DNA from: Franzmannia pantelleriensis | GTDB lineage: Bacteria; Pseudomonadota; Gammaproteobacteria; Pseudomonadales; Halomonadaceae | Assembly: GCF_900102875.1 (NCBI RefSeq) | Contig: NZ_FNGH01000015.1 | Coordinates: 1 to 64,000, forward strand | Length of the DNA stretch: 64,000 bases | Reading direction: 5' to 3' | In this document: in pieces, positions 1 to 8,951 of the stretch | Layout of the letters: every line of letters begins with the position of its first letter | Numbering within the stretch: the first letter of the stretch is position 1 | Notes under the pieces: model-generated | Told to the model about the DNA's origin: nothing | Databases searched by the model: none | The model's input: only the letters and a program-made list of their open reading frames with translations | Program-made: the position numbers and the translations under genes

Positions 1-1
1 C

Positions 2-604
2 AGCCAGCTCTCCGAGATCATCGCCGTAGAGAGCGCCGACACCTTCCAGCGGCCGATCTACGCCGGCAACGCCATCGCCACGGTCAAGAGCGACGACCCG
101 CTCAAGGTGATCAGCGTGCGCACCACCGCTTTCGACGCCGTCAGTACCACCGGTAGCGCCGCCATCGAAACCGTCGATCATGTCGCCGACAACGCCCAGT
201 CGCGCTTCGTCACGGAAGCGCTTGCGCAGTCCGACCGTCCCGAGCTGGGCGGTGCCAAGATCGTCATCTCCGGCGGCCGCGGCATGGGCAACGGCGACAA
301 CTTCAAGCTGCTCGACGGCATCGCCGACAAGCTGGGGGCAGCGATTGGCGCCTCCAGGGCGGCGGTGGACGCCGGCTTCGTGCCCAACGACATGCAGGTC
401 GGCCAGACCGGCAAGATCGTCGCGCCGGACCTGTATATCGCGGTGGGCATCTCGGGTGCCATCCAGCACCTGGCGGGGATGAAGGACTCCAAGGTGATCG
501 TGGCGATCAACAAGGACGAGGAGGCGCCGATCTTCCAGGTTGCGGATTACGGTCTCGTTGGCGATTTGTTCGAGGTCCTGCCCGAGCTGGAGAGCAAGCT
601 GTAA
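2..604 (+). CDS. etfA: Electron transfer flavoprotein subunit alpha, C-terminal part (5' end outside window)
   Basis: This is the 3' part of the gene for the FAD-binding alpha subunit of electron transfer flavoprotein, which with EtfB passes electrons from acyl-CoA and other dehydrogenases to ETF-ubiquinone oxidoreductase. The open frame runs in from the left edge with no start. The visible 200 residues contain the conserved C-terminal FAD domain: SGGRGMG, then [30 protein letters not shown] and [12 protein letters not shown], which contact the flavin in this family. The end of the protein (LEVLPEL-like, here [11 protein letters not shown]) is at the usual place. etfB is expected just upstream, outside the window. 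A GC-rich hairpin follows the stop. Confidence 0.96.
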   Translation, partial: SQLSEIIAVESADTFQRPIYAGNAIATVKSDDPLKVISVRTTAFDAVSTTGSAAIETVDHVADNAQSRFVTEALAQSDRPELGGAKIVISGGRGMGNGDNFKLLDGIADKLGAAIGASRAAVDAGFVPNDMQVGQTGKIVAPDLYIAVGISGAIQHLAGMKDSKVIVAINKDEEAPIFQVADYGLVGDLFEVLPELESKL

Positions 605-630
605 CCACGGACGCTTCAAGCCTCACCTGA

Positions 631-657
631 CAACGCCTCGCCCCGTGCGGGGCGTTG
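631..657 (+). terminator. GC-rich hairpin after etfA
   Basis: An inverted repeat with CGCCCC and GGGGCG arms, flanked by CAACG and CGTTG, lies 27 bases after the etfA stop. It lacks a clear T run, so it may be a weak terminator or a 3' end stabiliser. It faces the stronger terminator of the converging receptor gene. Confidence 0.5.
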
Positions 658-680
658 TCGTGTCTGGGGTCGCAGCCACG

Positions 681-706
681 AAAAAGCCCCACCGTGGCGG
701 CGGGGC
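681..706 (-). terminator. Rho-independent terminator of the TonB-dependent receptor gene
   Basis: Read on the minus strand, a stem with GCCCC and GGGGC arms (extended by CC/GG pairs) is followed directly by five T residues. It sits about 35 bases beyond the stop of the receptor gene, which is the normal place for an intrinsic terminator. Confidence 0.8.
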
Positions 707-741
707 GAAAGCGAGTCGAAACGTCAGCAAGCTTGGCGCGA

Positions 742-2901
742 TCAGAACTCGTAGCTGGCCGAGAGCCACAGGCTGCGGCCGTCGAGGTAGATACCGTCGG
801 TAGAACGACCGGTCTGAGTGAAGCGGTAGGCTTGATAGGTTTCGCCTTCGTGATCGTAGGCGTCGGCCTTGCCGAAATCCTTATCGAGCAGGTTGTAGAC
901 GGTGCCGGTCAGGCGCACGTTATCGGCGGCCTGGTAGGAGGCGCGCAGGTTGAACAGCGCATAGCCGTCCAGCTTGTTGCCGACCTGCTCATAGAGCGCC
1001 AGGTTCTGGCCCGAGTCCGGCAGGCCGCCTGGAAAACGCTCACGTGAGGCGTAGTACTCGCCCTCCAGGGTGGTGGTCAAGCGCTCGTTGACGTCCCAGG
1101 TGAGGCTAGTGGTGAGCTTGTGCTTGGGCGTGTTGCTGAGCACCAGGCCTTGGCTCTCACCGGAGGTGATCTCGGTATCGGTGTAGGTGTAGCCGCCGCT
1201 CAGCGACCAGGCCGGGGCAAACTGATAGCGGGTTGAAAGCTCGAGCCCCTGGGTGCGCGCCTCATCGACATTGATCTGCTGGGAGTATTCGCCGTCCGGC
1301 ACGCCGGGCCGGCCGCTGATGAAGGTCGGCTCGGTACTCGCGATCTTGTCATCGAACTGGTTGTAGAACAGGGTGGCATTGACCGAGAAGCCGTCGAGAC
1401 TGTCGTACAGGGCGCCAACTTCGTAGTTGGTGCTTTTTTCAGGCTGGAGGTCGGGGGAGCCAATGGTTAGGGTGTCTCCCTGACCCGTCACGCCATTGAT
1501 GCCTGGGTGCAGATCATTGAGCGAAGGCGTCCTATACCCCCTGCTGATGCCACCTTTTAGCGTCCAGTGGTCGGTGGTGTTCCAGACCAGATAGCCGCGC
1601 GGGCTGACATTGCCACCGAAGGCGTCGTGATGCTCGTAGCGCCCGCCAAGGGTCAGCGCCAGGTCGTTGCGAAGCCACCACTCGTCCTCGACGAACAGTG
1701 CCCAACTGGTTTGATCGAAATCCTCAGTGGCCAGGCCGTCGGTGAGCTCGGCCTCGTGCCACTGGCCGCCAAGCGTCACCATATGTTCGCCGAGGGGCAT
1801 GACGAACTTGCTGTCGAGAATGGTCGAGGTGGTTTCCAGCGTGCGATCGTCCCCCACCACGATGGCGGGAAAGCCCTCATAGGGCTGGCCGATCTCATCG
1901 CCCGGAATGGTCCGACCCAATGTTTCGGTGGTGCTGCGTGTGAGGCTCGATTCCAGGGTGCCGGCGGTGAAGCGTCCGCGATGACCGATGGCGACCTGAT
2001 CGCGCTGGAAGCGCAATTCGTCACCATAGCCGGATGCCGTTCCGGGATCCGGGTTGCCGCTGCGGTCGGTGCCGTCGCGGGTACCCAGCCGGTTGTCGTC
2101 GTTGGAGTACACCTGGCGCGAGCGTTCCAGATCGAGCCATAGCGCGTTGGTGTCGTCCGGGGTCAGGGTCAGACGACCGCCCAGCGAGGTGATGCGCCCC
2201 TCGCTGGGCCTTGGGTCGCGACCGCTACCGTCCTCGATCAGACGCTCCGAGCTATCACGATCGAACAGCCGACCACGTAGCTGCAGGCCGAGTGTGTCCT
2301 CGATCAGCGGCCCCGAGGTATACAGATTGAGGGTCTGGCTGTTTCCTGCGCTGCGGTCCTGCTGGAAGGTGCTGTCGACCGACAGGTTGCCGGTCCAGCT
2401 GTCGCTGACCTGACGCGTAATGATATTGATGACCCCGCCCATGGCGTCGGAGCCGTAGAGCGTCGACATCGGTCCACGGATGACCTCGATACGCTCGATG
2501 CTCGACAGCGGTGGCATAAAGCTGGTGCTGGTCTCACCAAATCCGTTGGGAGTGACGTCGCCGGCGGCGTTCTGGCGGCGACCGTCGACCAGGATCAAGG
2601 TATAGGCACTGGGCATGCCGCGGATGCCGATGTTCAGGCCGCCAGTCTTGCCGGTACCGCTGCGTACATCGACACCGGGCACATCGGCGATGGCCTCGGC
2701 GACGTTGGAGAAGCGCTTGCGTTCGAGTTCCTCGCGGGTCACCACCGATATGCTTGCCGGTGCGTCGGCTAGTGCCTGTTCGAAGCCTGCGGCGGTGACC
2801 ACGATATTGTCGAGGCGCGGCGTATCGTCGGCGACAGCCGTCAGGGAAGCGCTGGCCGCGGCAATCGCGACAGCCAGGGCGCGTCGAGACGCGTGGGTCA
2901 T
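742..2901 (-). CDS. TonB-dependent outer-membrane receptor (siderophore/iron type)
   Basis: A 719-residue TonB-dependent receptor that would import an iron chelate across the outer membrane using energy from a TonB complex. Residues 1-24 form a signal peptide; a TonB box (IVVTA) is at residues 33-37; the plug domain follows (about 40-165) with the typical IRGMPSAYTLILVDGRR and IEVIRGPMSTLYGSDAMGGVINIIT stretches; the remaining part is a 22-strand-type barrel ending in a C-terminal Phe, as needed for BAM insertion. Overall it resembles the CirA/FepA/IrgA group, but the ligand cannot be read from the sequence. An AT-rich Fur-like site lies just upstream. The siderophore ABC transporter and a TonB2-type cluster are encoded a few genes away on the opposite strand, so the three units probably form one iron-uptake route. 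Confidence 0.93.
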   Translation of the reverse strand: MTHASRRALAVAIAAASASLTAVADDTPRLDNIVVTAAGFEQALADAPASISVVTREELERKRFSNVAEAIADVPGVDVRSGTGKTGGLNIGIRGMPSAYTLILVDGRRQNAAGDVTPNGFGETSTSFMPPLSSIERIEVIRGPMSTLYGSDAMGGVINIITRQVSDSWTGNLSVDSTFQQDRSAGNSQTLNLYTSGPLIEDTLGLQLRGRLFDRDSSERLIEDGSGRDPRPSEGRITSLGGRLTLTPDDTNALWLDLERSRQVYSNDDNRLGTRDGTDRSGNPDPGTASGYGDELRFQRDQVAIGHRGRFTAGTLESSLTRSTTETLGRTIPGDEIGQPYEGFPAIVVGDDRTLETTSTILDSKFVMPLGEHMVTLGGQWHEAELTDGLATEDFDQTSWALFVEDEWWLRNDLALTLGGRYEHHDAFGGNVSPRGYLVWNTTDHWTLKGGISRGYRTPSLNDLHPGINGVTGQGDTLTIGSPDLQPEKSTNYEVGALYDSLDGFSVNATLFYNQFDDKIASTEPTFISGRPGVPDGEYSQQINVDEARTQGLELSTRYQFAPAWSLSGGYTYTDTEITSGESQGLVLSNTPKHKLTTSLTWDVNERLTTTLEGEYYASRERFPGGLPDSGQNLALYEQVGNKLDGYALFNLRASYQAADNVRLTGTVYNLLDKDFGKADAYDHEGETYQAYRFTQTGRSTDGIYLDGRSLWLSASYEF

Positions 2902-2928
2902 GAGTTCACCTTTGAATGATGCTGATTA

Positions 2929-2947
2929 TTGAATGATATTAATTATC
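2929..2947 (-). promoter_or_regulatory. Fur-box-like site upstream of the receptor gene
   Basis: On the minus strand the site begins GATAAT and contains TCATT, matching 13 of 19 positions of the classical Fur consensus GATAATGATAATCATTATC by my hand alignment. It lies 28 bases upstream of the receptor start in a locally AT-rich patch, and a second weaker half-site follows it. Iron repression through Fur is the likely meaning. Confidence 0.55.
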
Positions 2948-3015
2948 AAGTGCGGGTGAATTCTATCGATAGCCAACGATGAGAGGGAAGGGGAAGAGGG
3001 GAAACGACATGTTGC

Positions 3016-3945
3016 TCAGGATGCAACACTGAAGGTCGAGTCGGCGTTGGCGCGCCACTCCGGCGGGAGATGCCGGCGCAGGAAGGTGAGCATGGCGCTG
3101 ACCTTGCCGGCCTGATGGCCGTGGGCGTAGAGCAGGTTGACTGGCAAGGTGGGGAGCTGCCAGTCGGGCAGGCAGGCCTCGAGCTCACCGGGGTGGGCGC
3201 GTTCACGGCGCTCTGCGAGCCAGCATGGCATGATGCCGAGCCCCTGCCCGCGGGCAATGGCGTCGGCCTGAAGCATGGGCTGGTCGAGCCGCAGGCGAGA
3301 ACGCGGCGGCTGGAACAGAAATTGGGCGCCATTGTCTTGACGCAGCAGTAGGCCGCCTGCGGCATCGCCGAGCAGGTCAATCCAGTGGTGGTCGAGCAGT
3401 TCGTCGGGCTGCTGCGGCCGACCGTGGCGTGCCAGATAGTCTGGATGGGCGTATATGCCGCGATGCAGCAGCGTCAGCTGCTCGCAGCGCAAGGTCTCGT
3501 CAATCACCGCGCCCAGGGTAACGTGAATGGCGCTGCTGTCTGCGCTGGCGTGAAAGCGCTCGTGGGTCTTCAGCGTCACGTCGACGCGTCGATGGCGCTC
3601 CATAAAGGCATGCAGCACCTGGGTCATCCAGGGGCGTGCCAAGGCAGCGTGCACATCGATCACCAGCTCGCCGCTGATCTCGTGATGCAGCGCTTCGAGA
3701 GCCGCCTGGCTCTGCTGTGCCAGCTCCAGCATGCGCAGGCAGTAGCCATGGAATAGCGCGCCAGCCTCGGTGGGTAGCAGGCGGTTGGATTGACGCCGCA
3801 GTAGCGGGTAGCCGAGACGTGCCTCGAGCTGGCTGATACGTCGGCTCAAGGTTGATTTCGATAGACCTAGCCGAGTGGCACTGCGGGTCAGGTTGCCGGA
3901 TTGCATGACCGCATCGAAGGCGGTCAGTTCATCGAGGTCGTGCAT
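3016..3945 (-). CDS. LysR-family transcriptional regulator
   Basis: A 309-residue LysR-type regulator. The N-terminal winged helix-turn-helix is clear: LDELTAFDAVMQSGNLTRSA, then GLSKSTLSRRISQLEARLG, which is the recognition helix region, within residues 1-60. The rest is the co-inducer-binding domain. I chose the ATG whose product starts MHDLDEL because LysR proteins normally begin just before this helix; a GTG at 3987 would add 14 residues. It lies between the receptor gene (same strand) and the divergent siderophore ABC operon, so regulation of iron or siderophore genes is possible, but its target and effector are unknown. The sequence TLSRRISQ fits the common DNA-binding pattern. Confidence 0.88.
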   Translation of the reverse strand: MHDLDELTAFDAVMQSGNLTRSATRLGLSKSTLSRRISQLEARLGYPLLRRQSNRLLPTEAGALFHGYCLRMLELAQQSQAALEALHHEISGELVIDVHAALARPWMTQVLHAFMERHRRVDVTLKTHERFHASADSSAIHVTLGAVIDETLRCEQLTLLHRGIYAHPDYLARHGRPQQPDELLDHHWIDLLGDAAGGLLLRQDNGAQFLFQPPRSRLRLDQPMLQADAIARGQGLGIMPCWLAERRERAHPGELEACLPDWQLPTLPVNLLYAHGHQAGKVSAMLTFLRRHLPPEWRANADSTFSVAS

Positions 3946-4101
3946 AGCAATTGCATCCAGGAGGTTCCTCGGTCTGACGGGCAGCACCAGTATGCCATGA
4001 GTGTCGGGAATAATATAAATGATTACATTTACTATTGGTGTGTGAGACGCGTTGCTGAATACGAAACATGGCGTTGCATGCCAGGTTGATGCGCTGGTTT
4101 A

Positions 4102-4120
4102 TGAGAATCATTATTATCAG
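4102..4120 (+). promoter_or_regulatory. Fur-box-like site upstream of the siderophore ABC operon
   Basis: The stretch TGAGAATCATTATTA matches 13 of 15 positions of the 7-1-7 Fur consensus TGATAATNATTATCA by hand alignment. It is 42 bases upstream of the chosen start of the periplasmic binding-protein gene, inside the LysR/ABC divergent region, and fits Fur repression of iron uptake. Confidence 0.7.
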
Positions 4121-4161
4121 TGGTCCTCATAATCTTTCGCCATCTACCTAGGAGATGCTGG

Positions 4162-5082
4162 ATGTCCTTGTCCCTGCTGTCGCGCCGGCCGCTAATGGCT
4201 CTGATGATGGCGCTGCTGACCACGGCTGCCCATGCGCATAGCGTCGAAACCGCCCATGGACCGGTCGAGGTCGACGTCGACCCGCAGCGGGTGGTAACGC
4301 TTCATGAAGGGGCGCTGGATACCGCCCTGGCCGCCGGCGTCACGCCGCTGGGCGCGGTGACCACCCGCGGCGGAGACGGTGTGGCGCGCTACCTCGACGG
4401 CTATCTGGACGAAATTGCCATCGTTGGGGTGGTGCGCGAGATCAATATCGAGGCGGTGTTGAGCCAGCAGCCGGATCTGATCCTGGCATCGCCGCAGCTC
4501 AGTGATGAACAGTATGCGCTGCTGTCGCGTATCGCACCGACCGTGGTACCACCGGCCCAGGGATTTGTCCGCGAGGCATGGAAGGAGGATGCACGACTCT
4601 ATGCTCGAGCGCTGGGTCGTGAAGATCGGGTGGACGAGGCCATCGCCGACGTCGAGCGGCGCGCTGCCGACATGGCCCAGGCCATCGAGGAGCGTGGGGT
4701 CGATACCGGCGCGACGCTGGTGCGCTGGATGCCCCAGGGGCCACTGGTGATGTCGTCGCAGCTGTTCAGTACCGGCATCCTGGCGGCGGCCGGTCTCGAG
4801 GTTCACGACGGCGGTCTGGTGCCGGAACACGCCGGCCATAGTGACCCGCTGAGTCTGGAGAACCTGTCGCGCATCGATGATGACTGGCTGTTCCTGGCGA
4901 CGCTTAACGAGGACGGTGAGGAAGCCCTTGCCAGTGCGCGTCGATCTCCGGCCTTCGAGCGCCTCGACGTGGTGCAGCGCGAGCGGGTGGTGAGCGTCGA
5001 CGGCCAGCTATGGAGCAGCGCCCAAGGGCCGTTGGCGGCCCAGGCCATTCTCGACGATCTCGAGCGCGTGCTGCTGCCGTGA
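4162..5082 (+). CDS. Iron-siderophore ABC transporter periplasmic substrate-binding protein
   Basis: A 306-residue periplasmic binding protein of the FecB/FhuD/FepB type, which captures a ferric siderophore and delivers it to the inner-membrane permease. Residues 1-25 form a Sec signal peptide. The mature protein has PQRVVTLHEGALDTALAAG near the N-terminus and the usual bilobed class-III binding-protein layout, including LSQQPDLILAS and YALLSRIAPTVV. The start at 4162 is preceded by AGGAG at a good distance; a start at 4120 would overlap the Fur-box-like site and adds a tail that spoils the signal peptide. The stop overlaps the GTG start of the permease gene, so the four genes are an operon. 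The substrate is not determined. Confidence 0.92.
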   Translation: MSLSLLSRRPLMALMMALLTTAAHAHSVETAHGPVEVDVDPQRVVTLHEGALDTALAAGVTPLGAVTTRGGDGVARYLDGYLDEIAIVGVVREINIEAVLSQQPDLILASPQLSDEQYALLSRIAPTVVPPAQGFVREAWKEDARLYARALGREDRVDEAIADVERRAADMAQAIEERGVDTGATLVRWMPQGPLVMSSQLFSTGILAAAGLEVHDGGLVPEHAGHSDPLSLENLSRIDDDWLFLATLNEDGEEALASARRSPAFERLDVVQRERVVSVDGQLWSSAQGPLAAQAILDDLERVLLP

Positions 5083-6095
5083 AACACGTCGCGCTCGTGG
5101 CGTCATCACCGCGGCTGGCCGTGACCGGGTGGGGGCTGGCGCTGCTGCTGTTGGGCGTGATGCTGCTCAGCGTGCTGCTGGGGGCGGGGGAGGTCGGCCC
5201 GGTACGGGCGTTGGCGGTACTGGCCGGTGGCGGGGATGCGGAATCACGCTTCGTGGTCGGCTCGCTGCGCCTGCCGCGCACCCTGATCGCTGTTGCCGTA
5301 GGCGTGTCGCTGGGCGTGGCCGGGGCCCTGCTGCAGGCCGTGACGCGTAACCCGCTGGCCGAGCCGGGCCTGCTGGGTGTCAGCGCTGGCAGCGCCTTTG
5401 CCGTGGCAATAGCGTTGCTGCTGGGCGCCAGTGCCACGACCCTGCGCGTCTCGGCGGCCCAGTTGGGCGCCCTTGCCGGCTGCCTGTGCGTGCTCAGCGT
5501 GACCCGGCTGCGCGGGGTGGGCAGCGATCCCGTGCGGCTGGTGCTGGCCGGCGCAGCGTTCTCGGGATTGTTGGCATCGCTGACCGCTCTGCTGCTGCTG
5601 TTCGATCAGCGTGCCGCCGACGAGATTCGCTTCTGGGTAATTGGCAGCCTGTCGGGGCGGCGCCTAGAGGACCTGCTGGCCGTGCTGCCCGGCCTGGCGC
5701 TGGCTGCGGTGATCGTACTGGGGGTTGCACGCCCGCTGGCGGCCCTGTCGCTGGGCGAGCGGGTGGCCTCGGGGTTGGGGCATCGCCCGGGCCGGGTACG
5801 GCTGCTGGTCATCGTGGCGGTGGCGCTGCTGGTCGGGGCGGCCACGGCGATTGCAGGCCCTATCGCTTTCGTGGGGCTGGTGGTGCCGTTTGCGGCGCGT
5901 GCGCTGGTAGGGCCCGATATCCGCCGGGTGCTGTGGCTGTGCCTGCCGCTGGGGCCACTGATGGTGATCTCTGCGGACATCCTCTCGCGACTGCTGGTGG
6001 CGCCTTCGGAAATGCCCTTGGGGGTGCTTACCGCACTATGCGGTGCTCCCGTGCTGGTGGCGGTCGTGCGGGCCAGACGCCTGCCAACCCTGTAA
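5079..6095 (+). CDS. FecCD-family siderophore ABC transporter permease (first)
   Basis: A 338-residue inner-membrane permease of the FecCD family with about ten hydrophobic segments. Family landmarks are visible: LRLPRTLIAVAVGVSLGVAG, then LLQAVTRNPLAEPGLLGVSAG in the N-terminal half, and GPIAFVGLVVPFAARALVG followed by a short helix near the C-terminus, which contacts the ATPase. The start is a GTG that overlaps the previous stop by four bases (GTGA), typical of translational coupling. It would pair with the second permease at 6115-7227 to form the channel for a ferric siderophore. Confidence 0.92.
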   Translation: MKHVALVASSPRLAVTGWGLALLLLGVMLLSVLLGAGEVGPVRALAVLAGGGDAESRFVVGSLRLPRTLIAVAVGVSLGVAGALLQAVTRNPLAEPGLLGVSAGSAFAVAIALLLGASATTLRVSAAQLGALAGCLCVLSVTRLRGVGSDPVRLVLAGAAFSGLLASLTALLLLFDQRAADEIRFWVIGSLSGRRLEDLLAVLPGLALAAVIVLGVARPLAALSLGERVASGLGHRPGRVRLLVIVAVALLVGAATAIAGPIAFVGLVVPFAARALVGPDIRRVLWLCLPLGPLMVISADILSRLLVAPSEMPLGVLTALCGAPVLVAVVRARRLPTL

Positions 6096-6114
6096 TCGCG
6101 GAGCCTTGACGTTG

Positions 6115-7227
6115 ATGTCGTTATTTCCTGCCGCACGTGATGGGGTGACCCCCAAGGGTTCACCGCTCGTTGATCTGCCCTCCCCGGGCGGCTACTGGCG
6201 GCTGGCCTGGCGTTGGCCGAGCGGCGGCGAGGCGAGCCTGCTGTTCAGCCGGCGTAGCGCGCTGGCCCATTTTGGCCTGCTGCTGGCCTTGCTCGCCGCC
6301 AGCGCTGTCTATCTGGCACTGGGTAGCGTCCATCTGGCGCCCCAGGCGCTGGGGGCCGTGCTGCTCGGCGAGGGGGACGCCGTGGCTCGCTTCATGGTGG
6401 TCGAGCTGCGCCTGCCGCGGCTGGTGGCCGCCTGCCTGACCGGTGCGGCGTTCGCGGTGGCGGGCTGCCTGATGCAGACCCTGGCCCGCAATCGCTTGGC
6501 CACGCCGGGCATCATCGGGATCGACAATGGGGCCACGGCGTTTGCGGTGGCCTCGGTAGTGGGGCTTGGCGTATCGCTGGCGCCGCCAGCGATGGCGTTG
6601 GTGGGAGCAGCGACCGCCGCCGCCATCACCTTTGGGCTGACCGCCGGCGGTGGCAGCCGCGGCTATCGCTTTATCGTCGCCGGTATCGGGGTTGGGGCGG
6701 TATTCGGTGCCATCACTCAGCTGCTGCTGGCACGGGTCGATATGGACACCGCCAATGCCGCTTACCCCTGGACGGTGGGGACCCTCAATGCGCGCCCACC
6801 GGGGGCGCTGCTGGTACTTGCCATGGGGCTGGCGGTGGGACTGGTCATGGCGCTGAGGCTATCCCGCGCGCTGTCGTTGATGCGGTTCAGCGACGCCATC
6901 GCCCAAGGGTTGGGGTCGATGGTCGGGCGGCGACGCTGGCAGGTACTGGCGGTGGCGGTACTGCTCACCGGGCTGGCGGTTGCCGTGGCCGGGCCGGTCG
7001 GCATGGTGGGCCTGATCGGCCCGGAGGTGGCCCGTTCGCTAGCCTGCCGGCGCGGCGTGCCGATCATCGCCTCGGCGCTGGCAGGGGCCCTGGTAATGGT
7101 CCTGGCCGACCTGGTGGGGCGAGTGCTGCTAGCACCCGTCGAACTGCCGGTCGGCATCGTCACGGCGGTGGTCGGCGGACCCTGGTTGCTTTGGATCTTA
7201 CTATGCCCTCAAAGGAGTCTGGCATGA
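6115..7227 (+). CDS. FecCD-family siderophore ABC transporter permease (second)
   Basis: A 370-residue FecCD-type permease, the second half of the transporter channel. It carries the same landmarks as its neighbour: LRLPRLVAACLTGAAFAVAG, then LMQTLARNRLATPGIIGIDNG, and AGPVGMVGLIGPEVARSLAC near the C-terminus. It is somewhat longer at the N-terminus than the first permease, with about 45 polar residues before the first membrane segment. The start at 6115 was chosen as the ATG nearest to GCGGAG; an upstream TTG or a start inside the previous gene is possible. The stop overlaps the ATPase start (ATGA). Confidence 0.9.
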   Translation: MSLFPAARDGVTPKGSPLVDLPSPGGYWRLAWRWPSGGEASLLFSRRSALAHFGLLLALLAASAVYLALGSVHLAPQALGAVLLGEGDAVARFMVVELRLPRLVAACLTGAAFAVAGCLMQTLARNRLATPGIIGIDNGATAFAVASVVGLGVSLAPPAMALVGAATAAAITFGLTAGGGSRGYRFIVAGIGVGAVFGAITQLLLARVDMDTANAAYPWTVGTLNARPPGALLVLAMGLAVGLVMALRLSRALSLMRFSDAIAQGLGSMVGRRRWQVLAVAVLLTGLAVAVAGPVGMVGLIGPEVARSLACRRGVPIIASALAGALVMVLADLVGRVLLAPVELPVGIVTAVVGGPWLLWILLCPQRSLA

Positions 7228-8024
7228 GTGAAGTGGCTGAGAGCAGCGCGCTGGAGGCGCGCCGACTCGACCTGGCCCACGGTCAGCGGCGTGTGATCGA
7301 GGGCTTGGACCTGCGTCTGCCCCCGGGCCAGGTCACGGCTATCGTCGGGCCCAACGGCTGCGGCAAGTCGACCCTGCTGGCTGGCTTGGCGCGGCTCCAC
7401 GCGCCTGGCGGCGGCTGTGTGCTGCTTGATGGCACGGATATCCAGCGACTGCCGGCGCGTGAGCTGGCGCGCCGCCTGGCGCTGCTGCCGCAGGAGGCCG
7501 TTGCTCCCGAGGGGCTGACGGTGCGGGATCTTATTCGCTTCGGTCGCCAGCCTCATCAGGGTTTCTTGCGCCAGTGGTCATGGGAGGATCATCGGGCCGT
7601 CGAGGCGGCACTGGCGGCGGCGGACCTGCAAGCGTTGGCCGAGCGGCCGCTGGAGGCACTGTCTGGCGGACAGCGGCAGCGCGCCTGGATCGCCATGAGC
7701 ATCGCCCAGCAGACGCCGCTGCTGCTGCTCGATGAGCCGACCTCGGCGCTCGATCTGGGGCATCAGTTGGAGGTCTTCGAGTTGGTGCGGGGTCTTGCCG
7801 CCGAAGGGCGTACCCTGGCGATGGTGCTGCACGACCTGGCCAGTGCCTGCCGCTATGCCGACCACCTGGTGGCGATGCGCGCCGGTCGCATCGTCGCCCA
7901 GGGGGTGCCCCGCGAGGTGGTCACCCGCGAACTGGTCGCCGAGCTATACGATATCGACTGCACGTTACTGCATGACCCGGCCACCGGCACGCCGCTACTC
8001 ACTGATCTGCGCCGCTTTTCATAG
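7224..8024 (+). CDS. FepC/FecE-type siderophore ABC transporter ATP-binding protein
   Basis: A 266-residue ABC ATPase that powers the two FecCD permeases. Walker A is GPNGCGKST at residues 42-50, the signature LSGGQ is at 146-150, and Walker B LLLLDEP is at about 166-172, followed by the switch histidine in VLHDLASA. These are the FepC/FhuC-type sequences. The start is set by AAAGGAG at a good distance and overlaps the preceding stop. It is the last gene of the siderophore transporter operon; the next gene has its own Fur-box-like promoter. Confidence 0.94.
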   Translation: MSEVAESSALEARRLDLAHGQRRVIEGLDLRLPPGQVTAIVGPNGCGKSTLLAGLARLHAPGGGCVLLDGTDIQRLPARELARRLALLPQEAVAPEGLTVRDLIRFGRQPHQGFLRQWSWEDHRAVEAALAAADLQALAERPLEALSGGQRQRAWIAMSIAQQTPLLLLDEPTSALDLGHQLEVFELVRGLAAEGRTLAMVLHDLASACRYADHLVAMRAGRIVAQGVPREVVTRELVAELYDIDCTLLHDPATGTPLLTDLRRFS

Positions 8025-8063
8025 CGATGTGGAAGGGTTCGTCCTGTGATGAGATACTCCCTT

Positions 8064-8082
8064 GATAATGAAAGTCATTGTC
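8064..8082 (+). promoter_or_regulatory. Fur box upstream of the TonB2-type cluster
   Basis: GATAATGAAAGTCATTGTC matches 16 of 19 positions of the Fur consensus GATAATGATAATCATTATC. It lies 60 bases upstream of the start of the DUF3450 gene. It is the best Fur site in the window and implies iron repression of the whole six-gene energising cluster. Confidence 0.8.
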
Positions 8083-8141
8083 ATTCGCGCTCAGGATGGT
8101 ACCCTGCATGGCGATACCTTCTATTCGAACGGGAGACAACG

Positions 8142-8951
8142 GTGCGTGGTAAAGGCTTAGACTATCTTCGCCCAGGCGCTGCGCTAGGCGTCCTGCTGTT
8201 GGCCGCAACGGCCAACGCTGCCTCGCTGACGTCGGAGGCGGGAGACGCTCAGCGTCAGCAGGCTGAACTTCAGGCTCAGATCGACGCTGCGGATGACGAA
8301 AGTCGCGCGATGCTCGCCGAGCTGCGAGAACGCGAAAGCGAAACGCGGCGGCTTGAGCAGGAGAATGCGCGCCTTGTCCCCCATCTGGTCGAGCAGGCGG
8401 AGCAGCTGCGCCGTCGTGAAGCGGCACTGGATACGCTGGATGCGACGCGACAGGCGCTGCCTTCCTTGCAGGCGAGTCTGGTGGCGCGGTTGGATACCTG
8501 GGTCGAGGACGACCTACCGTTCATGCAAGAACAGCGGCGTGCCCGAGTGGCCAGCCTGGAGAGGGCGCTTGGTGATCCCGACCTCGATGATGCCGAACGG
8601 ATGGAGAGGATCCTCGATGTCTGGCGCCTTGAGCTGGCCTATGGGATGGAGATGGATGCCTGGCGCGACCATCTGGTCGTGGCAGATGATTCTCGGCCGA
8701 CGCGGCGTGAAGTGGACTATCTGCGCCTGGGGCGTATAGGGCTTTATTACCTCACGCCGGATGGACGTGAGGGGGGGGCTTGGTTGGCGGAAGAGGCTGA
8801 CTGGGCGCCACTCGATGACCAGCAGCGTCGAGAGGTGCGCAAGGGCTTGCGCATGGCACGTGACCAGCGCGCCCCTGAGCTGTTGCAGCTACCGGTCTCT
8901 CAGCCCCTCGAACGTGAGAATGGTCCACTGTCAGGGGAGGGTGGCGCATGA
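8142..8951 (+). CDS. DUF3450-like exported coiled-coil protein, first gene of a TonB2-type cluster
   Basis: A 269-residue protein I assign to the DUF3450 group that commonly precedes TtpC/ExbB genes in marine gammaproteobacteria. Residues 1-26 form a signal peptide ending in ANA. A long charged coiled coil follows (about 30-105; RQQAELQAQIDAADDES is typical), then a globular part containing VRKGLRMARDQRAPELLQLPV-like sequence. The GTG start at 8142 has GGAG six bases upstream; an earlier start at 8046 would overlap the Fur box and destroy the signal peptide. The stop overlaps the next gene (ATGA). A periplasmic accessory role in the TonB complex is inferred from gene context only. Confidence 0.78.
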   Translation: MRGKGLDYLRPGAALGVLLLAATANAASLTSEAGDAQRQQAELQAQIDAADDESRAMLAELRERESETRRLEQENARLVPHLVEQAEQLRRREAALDTLDATRQALPSLQASLVARLDTWVEDDLPFMQEQRRARVASLERALGDPDLDDAERMERILDVWRLELAYGMEMDAWRDHLVVADDSRPTRREVDYLRLGRIGLYYLTPDGREGGAWLAEEADWAPLDDQQRREVRKGLRMARDQRAPELLQLPVSQPLERENGPLSGEGGA

